The notes: a model not told the origin generated them from the sequence alone. Numbered from the stretch's first letter, positions 1-5,447 are shown. The stretch: 12,145 nucleotides of DNA from Candidatus Staskawiczbacteria bacterium RIFOXYD1_FULL_32_13 (GCA_001820485.1 MHPU01000009.1:1-12145); one strand, 5' to 3'. Made by a program: numbers and translations.

Positions 1-1
1 T

Positions 2-472
2 ATTAAGCCAGAAAATAGATTGCCAGAAGAACAAATAAATAAGTGTCTTTCAGAATCAAAAAAATCTTCTGCTCCGGTGGTTGAGATGCACGATGGTAAA
101 GTTATGCCAGTATATATGTTTGGAGGTGCTTTAGTAATTAGATCAAAACTTGGAAATGCAAATATGGATATTATGATGACACTTATGCACCATGTTGAGA
201 ATGACAAGATTGAACTTCGGGGCAGGATAAGATATGAAGCAACTGGACGCAAGACTGTATTTAATAGACCAGAAATGTTTGATTTAAAAGATTATGAAGA
301 TGCAAGACAAGAAGTAAGGAATATGTATCTGCAGTTAATCAAAGAAACACCTATTAAACCTTTAGCAACTGCATGGGAACTGGAATTCAAAATTGGCGAG
401 ACCACAGAGAACATTATCAAAAAAATGGAGGCGAGCAATCATTTTAATATTGGGATTGTTCCGACAAAATAG
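2..472 (+). CDS. Unidentified protein, 5' end cut by window edge
   Basis: I do not recognise this protein. The frame is open back to the window edge (I-K-P-E-N-R precede the TTG at 20), so the gene probably begins upstream and TTG 20 is not a trustworthy start. The visible C-terminal part is about 156 residues, soluble, mixed alpha/beta in appearance, with no membrane segment, no cysteines and no obvious catalytic motif. A Met-rich patch (NANMDIMMTLMHHVEN) and a charged helical stretch (DLKDYEDARQEVRNMYLQLIKE) are the most distinctive parts. It ends in TAG 19 bases before a good intrinsic terminator, so it closes a transcription unit. It lies on the same strand as the putative mobile-element genes to its right, but nothing shows that it belongs to that element. 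Confidence 0.75.
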   Translation: MKPENRLPEEQINKCLSESKKSSAPVVEMHDGKVMPVYMFGGALVIRSKLGNANMDIMMTLMHHVENDKIELRGRIRYEATGRKTVFNRPEMFDLKDYEDARQEVRNMYLQLIKETPIKPLATAWELEFKIGETTENIIKKMEASNHFNIGIVPTK

Positions 473-490
473 CATCACATAGCACAAAAG

Positions 491-519
491 ACCCGAGTCT
501 AACAAGCTCGGGTTTTTTT
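491..519 (+). terminator. Intrinsic terminator after the first gene
   Basis: The arms acccgag (491-497) and ctcgggt (507-513) form a perfect 7-bp stem with a 9-base loop, followed by a run of T (513-519). It starts 18 bases after the stop codon of the upstream gene. Confidence 0.88.
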
Positions 520-768
520 ATTGGTTGTTATTTTTATAAGTTGCCTAACTTTGAAGTAAGTTGAGATTTTTAGGATTTACCATTTTTTAATTTGCAGGCG
601 GTTTTTAAAAATCTGCCTAACGGATTTTTATGCGGTTTAATAATAATGCCCGGGTTTATGCGGGATACAAATAATCATAAATACGCCTCTCGCATTTTAT
701 TGGCAAGCTTGATAATTTATACACCAACCGTATATAAAACATAGATCTTTTAATTTTCAATAGATCTA
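520..768. other. Non-coding stretch upstream of the MerR-like gene
   Basis: No convincing gene on either strand. It holds two overlapping, mutually exclusive weak hairpins, aggcggttttt/aaaaatctgcct (596-618) and aaaaatc/gattttt (607-629), the second ending in five T. A cccg/cggg pair lies near 650-664. The octamer atagatct occurs twice (741-748 and 760-767) just upstream of the promoter at 778-806. It may be a regulatory or decayed region; no function can be assigned. Confidence 0.4.
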
Positions 769-806
769 AAAGTGGACTTGACAGACCACTTTGAATTTGC
801 TAAGAT
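769..806 (+). promoter_or_regulatory. Consensus promoter with a dyad over the -35 box
   Basis: TTGACA (778-783) and TAAGAT (801-806) are separated by exactly 17 bases, a near-ideal sigma-70 type promoter 35 bases before the ATG at 842. The -35 box sits in the 10-base spacer of an inverted repeat, aaagtgg (769-775) and ccacttt (786-792). A dyad placed there is a typical repressor-operator position, and the gene downstream encodes a DNA-binding protein, so autoregulation is a reasonable inference. The 17-base spacing is normal, not the stretched 19-20 bases of classical MerR-activated promoters. Confidence 0.8.
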
Positions 807-841
807 GGATATGTCGCATACAATTAACATAATTTAAAACT

Positions 842-1351
842 ATGAACAGTTTAGAAAAAGGTAAAAAAGCACTATTATTAGTGGAAGCTAAAAAGTGGTT
901 ATTATCAGAAAAATCAAAAAAAACTATATACTCTTCTGAAATAGTTAAAAAAATTTGCGATATTCCATACAGAAGATTAAGCGATTGGGATAGAAAAGAT
1001 ATTCTCCCCCACCAAGAGAGAGAGGGCGTCGAAGGATGGAGAACATTTAGTTTCTGCGATATTTTCATAATAAAAATAGTTTCTTTATTAAGAAACAATG
1101 GTTATTCTGTAGGAAATATACAAAATATTTATAATTGGCTGAGTATGCATGAGAAAGCTGATTCTGTGGTCAATAATGCATTGCACAGCAATAAAAATAT
1201 GTATATTGCCACAGATATGAGAACTAAACATGAAGTTCTAACTAAAAATGATTTTGATAAGATTCCGGAACTTTGTGAAAGTTCATTGTTTATGTTTAGT
1301 CTAAATTCGATATTTGAAGAGTTATTTAAAAAAATGAAAATTTATTATTAA
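842..1351 (+). CDS. MerR-like DNA-binding regulator
   Basis: The protein has 169 residues. Residues about 30-102 resemble a MerR-type winged helix: YSSEIVKKICDIPYRRLSDWDRKDIL, then a charged wing with GWRTFSFCDIFIIKIVSLLRNNGYSVGNIQNI. This matches the family pattern of a helix-turn-helix, a G-x-R-x-F-x-x-x-D segment and a following helix rich in I/V/L with 'G-y-S-v'. The N-terminal 29 residues are a Lys-rich extension not usual for MerR. The C-terminal part (about 105-169) matches no effector domain I know and lacks the cysteines of metal sensors. No Shine-Dalgarno site precedes the ATG; the leader is A/T-rich. It has its own strong promoter with an overlapping dyad (769-806). The target may be its own promoter or the genes to the right. 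Family assignment is by pattern only. Confidence 0.72.
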   Translation: MNSLEKGKKALLLVEAKKWLLSEKSKKTIYSSEIVKKICDIPYRRLSDWDRKDILPHQEREGVEGWRTFSFCDIFIIKIVSLLRNNGYSVGNIQNIYNWLSMHEKADSVVNNALHSNKNMYIATDMRTKHEVLTKNDFDKIPELCESSLFMFSLNSIFEELFKKMKIYY

Positions 1352-1490
1352 TATTTTGCCATAAATTTCCTGTATTTTTAAATTAAAAAAATGGGGCGAA
1401 GTAAATGGAAAATCTAAAATAAAATGATCTAAAAAATTATTATAAATCGCTAAGGAAAAAAATAACTAACATTAAATAAATAAAATGATT

Positions 1491-1517
1491 TTAACTATTG
1501 TTTCGACAAAATATAAT
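1491..1517 (+). promoter_or_regulatory. Possible promoter for the zinc-ribbon gene
   Basis: A perfect TATAAT lies at 1512-1517, 33 bases before the ATG at 1551. The best -35 candidates are poor (TTAACT at 1491-1496 with 15-base spacing, or TTTTAA at 1489-1494 with 17), so only the -10 box is convincing. The rest of the spacer 1352-1550 is A/T-rich and shows nothing else I can name. Confidence 0.4.
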
Positions 1518-1550
1518 TTAGTCGATATCTATTAAAAATCAACAAAAAAA

Positions 1551-1736
1551 ATGCCGAAATATAATTTAGAGGAAGTAGTTTCATGGGAAAGCAATCGGGG
1601 ACAAGTTCTATGCCCAGAATGCTTTGAACGAGAATTCAAAGAAGAATATCCAGATAATTGGACCGCAATATTATTAAAAGGCGAAGAAGAAACAGTATAT
1701 GAGTGTGATACCTGCAAGAAAAAGATCGTAAATTAG
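1551..1736 (+). CDS. Small zinc-ribbon protein (61 aa)
   Basis: The protein is short and acidic, with two CxxC knuckles, C21-P-E-C24 and C52-D-T-C55, spaced 27 residues apart, as expected for a zinc ribbon. Nothing else identifies it; such small proteins are common in phages and mobile elements, where they often have unknown or DNA/RNA-binding roles. The reverse strand has an open frame over the same bases, but the paired knuckles, the TATAAT upstream and the orientation shared with its neighbours favour this frame. The ATG is preceded by an A-run without Shine-Dalgarno, as in the other long genes here. A 10-bp hairpin lies just after its stop. Confidence 0.65.
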   Translation: MPKYNLEEVVSWESNRGQVLCPECFEREFKEEYPDNWTAILLKGEEETVYECDTCKKKIVN

Positions 1737-1742
1737 ATTAAG

Positions 1743-1779
1743 CTAAAAGCCCCCGTCCGAAAAACAAAAGGGCTTCTAG
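1743..1779 (+). terminator. Hairpin after the zinc-ribbon gene, possible weak terminator
   Basis: ctaaaagccc (1743-1752) pairs with gggcttctag (1770-1779), 9 of 10 positions, with a 17-base loop. It starts 6 bases after the stop. No T-run follows directly, so intrinsic termination is doubtful; an RNA 3'-end stabiliser is equally possible. Confidence 0.4.
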
Positions 1780-1901
1780 TTGCGAATCAAGTGGTTTTAC
1801 CCACGAGTTTCTATTTTTTTATATCATATTATAACAAATAGGACAAGCGGAAAAACCCAAAAACATGACATAACGCAATAAATAACGGGCGGTGTAATTA
1901 T

Positions 1902-1930
1902 TAAACAGATTATCAAAATATATATAAGAT
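1902..1930 (+). promoter_or_regulatory. Possible promoter for the DUF5131 gene
   Basis: TAAGAT at 1925-1930, the same -10 hexamer as the promoter at 801-806, lies 17 bases after TAAACA (1902-1907), a 4/6 match to TTGACA. TATAAG at 1923-1928 overlaps it. The TAAGAT -10 ends 14 bases before the ATG at 1945, so the leader would be very short. Confidence 0.4.
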
Positions 1931-1944
1931 GATCTACCAAAAAA

Positions 1945-2568
1945 ATGCAGAAAATAAGAAAAACAAAAATTGACTGGACTGATTATTCTTGGAATCCAGT
2001 TATTGGATGCAAACATAATTGTCTATATTGCTATGCCAAAAGATGGGCAAAAAGGTATGGAAAAAGTTTTGAGCCAGCATGGAGTGAAAATCAATATAGG
2101 AAACCATATAAAATCAAAAAGCCAAGCAGAATATTTGTTTGCAGTTTAGCGGACTTATTCGGAGATTGGGTTCCGAATGAGTGGATTGAGAAGGTATTAC
2201 AGGCTGTAAAGGATAACCCACAACACACCTTCCAATTTTTGACTAAAAACCCAAAGAGATATTTGGAATTTGAATTTCCAAGCAATTGTTGGCTTGGCGT
2301 AACAATTGATTATCCTAATCAGCAAAAAATCGACTTATTGAAAAAGAAAAAGGACAATTATAAGTTTATCAGCTTTGAGCCCTTGTTTGGCAATATGTCT
2401 GGATTAGATATCTCAGATATAGATCTTGCGATAGTTGGAGCAATGACTGGCCCGGGTGCTATTGTTCCAGAAAAGGAATGGATTAGCAGTATAAGGCATC
2501 CGAATATATTCTATAAAAAGAATATCAAGAAGTATCTGACTAAATCAAAAAGCAAATTAAAAATATAA
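1945..2568 (+). CDS. DUF5131 family (phage Gp37/Gp68-like) protein
   Basis: The start TKIDWTDYSWNPVIGC and the motif C22-x3-C26-x2-C29-YA are the hallmark of the DUF5131/Gp37-Gp68 family, whose three cysteines resemble a radical-SAM iron-sulfur motif. Further conserved-looking blocks are IFVCSLADLFGDWVP (about 63-77), HTFQFLTKNPKRY (93-106), WLGVTI (115-120), KFISFEPLFG (139-148) and AIVGAMTGPGA (162-172). At 207 residues it is somewhat shorter than the 230-280 I expect for this family. The C-terminus is Lys-rich and lacks a recognisable extra domain. These proteins occur in phages and mobile elements; their reaction has not been established as far as I know. The usual partner with a three-Cys-motif (TcmP) is not visible beside it. 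It has no Shine-Dalgarno site. Confidence 0.85.
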   Translation: MQKIRKTKIDWTDYSWNPVIGCKHNCLYCYAKRWAKRYGKSFEPAWSENQYRKPYKIKKPSRIFVCSLADLFGDWVPNEWIEKVLQAVKDNPQHTFQFLTKNPKRYLEFEFPSNCWLGVTIDYPNQQKIDLLKKKKDNYKFISFEPLFGNMSGLDISDIDLAIVGAMTGPGAIVPEKEWISSIRHPNIFYKKNIKKYLTKSKSKLKI

Positions 2569-2584
2569 ATATTAACAATTAACC

Positions 2585-2622
2585 TTGCTGGCAGGTTGTC
2601 AAAAATGATATCCTACCAGCAA
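2585..2622 (+). promoter_or_regulatory. Stem-loop just before the recombinase-like gene
   Basis: ttgctggcagg (2585-2595) and cctaccagcaa (2612-2622) form an 11-bp stem with one mismatch and a 16-base loop. It ends 8 bases before the ATG at 2631, within the zone a ribosome would cover. No T-run follows on either strand, so it is unlikely to be an intrinsic terminator. It could limit translation of the downstream gene. Confidence 0.55.
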
Positions 2623-2630
2623 AAAAACAA

Positions 2631-3092
2631 ATGAAAAATTCAAAATCAAAAAATGCGGTAGCATATGTTAGAACTGCTACAAAAAATAATACTTTAATTA
2701 ATAAACAGCTTTCTGAAATAAAAAAATACGCCACTAAAAATGGTTATAAGATTTCAAAAGAATACATTGATAGTGGTTATAGCGGTAACGAATCTAACCG
2801 CCCAGCTATTGTCGAATTACTCAAGGATTCAAAATCTGACGCACATAAAGCAGTACTTATATTTGATTTTTCTCGAATAGCACGCAATCCAATTATTTAT
2901 AATATGATTAAGACAGACTTTCAAAAAAATGGAGTAAAGATAATATCAATTACTGACTCTGACAATTCGCCCTCATTGTTTATGGATGATATGTTTGCGA
3001 GTCAGCATAGCAGACTTTTGTCTAAAAGCATTAAAGCTGGAATAGCGAGAAAAAAATTATTAAGTAACAAAAAAATATGCAAAACAAAATAG
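2631..3092 (+). CDS. Serine-recombinase catalytic domain only, nucleophile Ser replaced by Ala
   Basis: The 153 residues correspond to the resolvase/invertase N-terminal domain and stop right after the long E-helix (DMFASQHSRLLSKSIKAGIARKK), which aligns with the same segment of the large recombinase downstream (GMFAKHYSRVTSEKISLTIRKSR). Family landmarks are Y12-V-R14, the YIDSGYSGNESNRP block with R57-P58, and S81-R82-I-A-R85. The usual Y-x-R-x-S nucleophile motif reads Y-V-R-T-A here, so Ala16 stands where the catalytic serine should be, and the Asp of the 'DR' motif is Ser81. There is no recombinase/zinc-ribbon C-terminal part. As seen, it should not cut DNA. It may be a decayed fragment or a regulatory partner. 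Its last 16 bases overlap the next ORF. Confidence 0.82.
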   Translation: MKNSKSKNAVAYVRTATKNNTLINKQLSEIKKYATKNGYKISKEYIDSGYSGNESNRPAIVELLKDSKSDAHKAVLIFDFSRIARNPIIYNMIKTDFQKNGVKIISITDSDNSPSLFMDDMFASQHSRLLSKSIKAGIARKKLLSNKKICKTK

Positions 3093-3319
3093 CTAATGAA
3101 AACACTGAGAACATCAAGTCGCTTGGTGAGTTGTTGAAACGCATCCACAATCGATTAAATTTGGAAGGATATTTCCTTAAAGGTGGGAAGATTTGGAACA
3201 TTTTTAAATGTGTACCAAAAGAATTAACCTTTGAGGTTGAGATAGATAATATTAATTCAAAAAATAAAAAATATGGAACCAAATCAAACACAAAAAAATA
3301 TGACAGAAATAGAAAATAG
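3077..3319 (+). CDS. Small overlapping ORF of unknown function (80 aa)
   Basis: I do not recognise this protein. It overlaps the recombinase-like gene before it by 16 bases and the large recombinase after it by 47 bases, in a different frame from each, which suggests a tightly packed operon with translational coupling. It is basic, with a Lys/Asn-rich tail, and includes LNLEGYFLKGGKIWNIFKCVPKELTFEVEI (about 28-57) as its only structured-looking portion. It shows no homology by eye to the DNA-binding parts of serine recombinases, so a frameshifted continuation of the upstream gene is unlikely. Recombination directionality factors are often small basic proteins near an integrase; that role is only a guess. 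It could also be non-coding. Confidence 0.5.
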   Translation: MQNKIANENTENIKSLGELLKRIHNRLNLEGYFLKGGKIWNIFKCVPKELTFEVEIDNINSKNKKYGTKSNTKKYDRNRK

Positions 3320-4997
3320 CATCATTGCAGATATTGTCTCTGGTAAATATAAAAACTTCTATTTAATTTATGATAGAAAAAGCACAGATGATACCAACAA
3401 TCAAAAAAATTCAATAAAATATCAAAAATCAGAAAATACAAGGTTTGCTTTTAGAGAGAAGTTACCCATAGCCCCAATTTCTGTTGAAGGTTTTTTTAAG
3501 GAAGGTATAATTTCTGAAAGACATTCTGCTTTTAAAGAAAACTCTGAAATGACGTTTGGCAATGGTGACAAAGTTCAATACAGTGTTGAGCGTCCAAAAT
3601 TCTATAAATTGGTAGAATGGTTAAACAATGGCTATTTTAAAGGTGCTATCTTTCTTTGCCAAGACAGAGCAACAAGAAACAAGGGCGATGAAACCATAAT
3701 CCGCAAACTCATAAATGCAGGAGTAGATATACGATACACTCTCACAACATATGACAAAACAAGTTCTGGAGAATTGCATATGGACATTGATGGAATGTTT
3801 GCAAAGCATTATTCCCGTGTAACTAGTGAAAAAATCTCACTTACAATTCGCAAAAGTCGTGCAGATGGGCTCTGTACACATAAAGCCCCTGTTGGATACC
3901 TAAATCAAGGAAATATGACTTTCAAACCACAAGATCCTGAGCGTGCCCCAATTATACTAAAAATGTTTAAAAAGTATGCAGAGGGCTCATGGAGTTTAGC
4001 AGATATTGCCCGCTGGGCTATTGAAGAAGGCTTCACAATGCCTCCAGTGCGTAGAAGAAGAACAGAGGCGGAAATGCTCGAGGATGAAGAAAATGACGAG
4101 TCAACACAGGTTGAAGCGGTTTGCAGGCCACCAACTTACAATAATATACATAAAATTTTAACCAATCCATTTTATATGGGTAAAATTCCAGGAAACGATG
4201 GCCAATACTTTGACAGCACAAGCCATGAAGCAATAGTTACTGAGGAAATTTTTAACAATGCTCAATTAGAACTAAAGAAAAATAATAAAAGCGCCCGCTA
4301 CATCAAACCATTGGATCATCCATTTAGAAATATGATTCGCTGTGCAGAATGCAAACGTACATACACTCCATATCTTAAAAAGGGACATATATATTTTGGG
4401 TCTCGTTGTGCAAGGGGTTGCAATAATCACTTTAGAAGTTTTAATTTAACACTTATTACTAGAACACTAGAATCATTAATCGGGAATCTCACATTTACCA
4501 AAGAAGAGCTTGATGACATAGATTCTTCAATAAGCACTGAAATTGCCACCCTAGATAAAAAACGCATTGACCTTATAGAATCAAATGAAAGGAAAAAGAA
4601 AAAGGTCCGTGAAGATTTAGCATATTTAAATGCAAACAGATTAACACTCTTAAGAACCGGCGCATATACGCCAGAAAAAATAAAGGAGGAAGAAGATTCA
4701 ATGAACCTTGCACTTAAGTCTTTTCGTGATCAGGAAGAGGCTTCTGACATATCTATGGCCCAAACTGTCAAAGAGGTTATAAAACTTTCCGAACTCATAA
4801 AAGACACACTTCCCCATTACAGTTTGTGTAATTCATATGAAAAGGAGCAAATAGTTAAAATCATTTTTTCCGAACTTTCTTTTTCTGGCAAAACTTTAAA
4901 TTTTAAGACTAAAAACGGCTTTCAATCTCTTGAAAACCGTTTAAAAAACCATTTTGTTACTAATTGTGGACCCACCGGGAATCGAACCCGGCCCTGA
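3273..4997 (+). CDS. Large serine recombinase (integrase)
   Basis: At 574 residues with the full domain order, this is a site-specific integrase of the large serine family. The catalytic domain covers about 27-195, with Y33-D-R35-K-S37 (S37 the nucleophile), R107-P108 and D131-R132-A-T-R135; an unusually long segment of about 70 residues separates S37 from R107. The recombinase domain (about 205-345) follows, then a zinc ribbon with C357, C360, C379 and C383, and a Lys/Glu-rich coiled-coil region (about 405-500). The last nine residues, GPTGNRTRP, and the stop TGA are read from the antisense strand of the tRNA-Ala 3' end. I kept ATG 3273, inside the previous ORF; ATG 3300 is an alternative, and neither has a Shine-Dalgarno site. 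It presumably integrates and excises the element to its left. Confidence 0.93.
   Translation: MEPNQTQKNMTEIENSIIADIVSGKYKNFYLIYDRKSTDDTNNQKNSIKYQKSENTRFAFREKLPIAPISVEGFFKEGIISERHSAFKENSEMTFGNGDKVQYSVERPKFYKLVEWLNNGYFKGAIFLCQDRATRNKGDETIIRKLINAGVDIRYTLTTYDKTSSGELHMDIDGMFAKHYSRVTSEKISLTIRKSRADGLCTHKAPVGYLNQGNMTFKPQDPERAPIILKMFKKYAEGSWSLADIARWAIEEGFTMPPVRRRRTEAEMLEDEENDESTQVEAVCRPPTYNNIHKILTNPFYMGKIPGNDGQYFDSTSHEAIVTEEIFNNAQLELKKNNKSARYIKPLDHPFRNMIRCAECKRTYTPYLKKGHIYFGSRCARGCNNHFRSFNLTLITRTLESLIGNLTFTKEELDDIDSSISTEIATLDKKRIDLIESNERKKKKVREDLAYLNANRLTLLRTGAYTPEKIKEEEDSMNLALKSFRDQEEASDISMAQTVKEVIKLSELIKDTLPHYSLCNSYEKEQIVKIIFSELSFSGKTLNFKTKNGFQSLENRLKNHFVTNCGPTGNRTRP
4911..4942 (-). terminator. Terminator of tRNA-Ala, inside the integrase coding sequence
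   Basis: On the - strand, arms at 4930-4942 and 4913-4925 form a 13-bp stem with one G-U pair and a GAGA loop, followed by T residues (4915 down to 4911). It lies 24 bases beyond the tRNA-Ala 3' end. The + strand has no T-run after the stem, so it serves the tRNA, not the integrase, although it also encodes integrase residues about 547-557. Confidence 0.85.
4967..4997. other. Putative attachment site (tRNA-Ala 3' end / integrase 3' end)
   Basis: These 31 bases are shared by the 3' part of tRNA-Ala (- strand) and the last codons and stop of the serine integrase (+ strand). An integrase abutting a tRNA 3' end usually marks one junction of its own element. The exact crossover dinucleotide cannot be seen. 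I found no second copy of the TTCGATTCCCGG arm to the left within the window other than this site, so the far junction must lie outside, or the element is decayed. Confidence 0.6.
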
Positions 4998-5037
4998 TCC
5001 ATGCCATGGATCCGTAATACCGATTTACTATGGGCCC
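4967..5037 (-). tRNA. tRNA-Ala(GGC)
   Basis: A full 71-base cloverleaf can be drawn: acceptor GGGCCCA/TGGGTCC, including the G3-U70 wobble that is the identity element of alanine tRNA; D arm GTAA-ATCGGTA-TTAC; anticodon arm GATCC-ATGGCAT-GGATC with anticodon GGC; variable AGGG; T arm CCGGG-TTCGATT-CCCGG; discriminator A. The 3' CCA is not encoded. The anticodon loop ATGGCAT is typical of tRNA-Ala(GGC). It is followed by its own terminator at 4911-4942 and preceded, two bases upstream, by the terminator of the tRNA-Lys unit. It appears to be the integration target of the serine recombinase. Confidence 0.96.
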
Positions 5038-5038
5038 T

Positions 5039-5072
5039 AAAAACAATCCCTGGCGACAATATTCGACAGGGA
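5039..5072 (-). terminator. Terminator of the tRNA-Lys / small peptide unit
   Basis: On the - strand, tccctg (5072-5067) pairs with caggga (5052-5047), with an inner cga/tcg pair across one mismatch, followed by ttgttttt (5046-5039). It lies 25 bases after the peptide stop codon and ends directly before tRNA-Ala. A weak promoter candidate for tRNA-Ala, TTGAAG (5083-5078), 16 bases, TATTGT (5061-5056), overlaps it. Confidence 0.75.
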
Positions 5073-5097
5073 GTAAACTTCAACTTTTGTGGGCACA

Positions 5098-5196
5098 TTA
5101 TGATGTGATAAATGCGATGATCAAAGTGCCCAGCAGAAAGCAAACCGATGCAACTAACAATAACGAGGGAGCTTTGTAAACAATTAACCTTAGCAT
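5098..5196 (-). CDS. 32-aa single-span membrane peptide
   Basis: A small ORF between the two tRNA genes, beginning MLRLIVYKAPSLLL. Residues about 10-30 form one hydrophobic helix (LLLVASVCFLLGTLIIAFI) after a short basic N-terminus with R3 and K8, so insertion with the N-terminus inside is expected. The case for a real gene is the ribosome site: GGAGG five bases before the ATG on the - strand (5206-5202), one of only two strong Shine-Dalgarno sequences before genes in this window. It starts 32 bases downstream of the tRNA-Lys 3' end and is followed 25 bases later by an intrinsic terminator, so it is probably co-transcribed with tRNA-Lys from the promoter at 5448-5476. A longer frame running back through the tRNA is an artefact. 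No family is recognised. Confidence 0.68.
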   Translation of the reverse strand: MLRLIVYKAPSLLLVASVCFLLGTLIIAFITS

Positions 5197-5228
5197 CTTT
5201 GCCTCCAAGAAAAGTGACGATAGAACTG

Positions 5229-5301
5229 TGCTCTCGCTGGGAATCGAACCCAGAACCTTATCCTTAAAAGGGATCTGCTCTACCAATTGAGCTACAAGAG
5301 C
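5229..5301 (-). tRNA. tRNA-Lys(UUU)
   Basis: A 73-base cloverleaf: acceptor GCTCTTG/CGAGAGC with one G-U pair; D arm GCTC-AATTGGTA-GAGC; anticodon arm GATCC-CTTTTAA-GGATA, with a G27-A43 mismatch at the top, and anticodon TTT; variable AGGTT; T arm CTGGG-TTCGATT-CCCAG; discriminator A. CCA is not encoded. It is read from a consensus promoter about 140 bases upstream, at the end of dnaJ, and is followed by the small membrane-peptide gene on the same strand. Confidence 0.96.
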
Positions 5302-5323
5302 TTATGCTTTGAAATTACATTCC

Positions 5324-5418
5324 TGTCATTGCGAGGCTATCGCAATAGCCGAAGCAATCCAGAGTTAGTCTTTTAAATTCTAGATTGCCACGTCGCCTGC
5401 GGGCTCCTCACAATGACA
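5324..5418. repeat. 95-bp palindromic repeat (MITE/REP-like)
   Basis: The outer arms tgtcattgcgagg (5324-5336) and cctcacaatgaca (5406-5418) match at 12 of 13 positions when paired. Inner arms gcaatccaga (5354-5363) and tctagattgc (5379-5388) pair 9 of 10. Two side hairpins lie between them: ggctat-cgca-atagcc (5335-5350, perfect) and gcc-tgcg-ggc (5395-5404). The TGTCATTGCGAG...GAAGCAATC core is one I recall as a dispersed repeat in many bacterial genomes. It sits between the promoter at the end of dnaJ and tRNA-Lys, in what would be the tRNA leader. Confidence 0.8.
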
Positions 5419-5447
5419 AAAGTAAAATCAATCATTTTTATAAAATT

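Noticed and set aside
2091..2285. Reverse-strand frames over DUF5131, dnaJ, dnaK and the recombinase
   Set aside because: All are shadows of well-supported genes with no ribosome site or family motif.
3031..3319. 80-codon ORF as a frameshifted continuation of the recombinase-like gene
   Set aside because: It shows no resemblance to a recombinase DNA-binding domain, and the upstream protein ends cleanly after the E-helix.
1..4966. Second attachment-site copy for the integrase element
   Set aside because: I looked for the tRNA-Ala 3' segment (TTCGATTCCCGG and its complement) in the left part and found none, so no element left end is claimed.
4922..5143. 73-codon frame on the - strand
   Set aside because: It runs through tRNA-Ala and two terminators and has no ribosome site.
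5098..5286. 62-codon frame on the - strand between and through the tRNA genes
   Set aside because: Its first half is translated tRNA-Lys sequence. Only the part from ATG 5196, with GGAGG before it, is kept as a gene.
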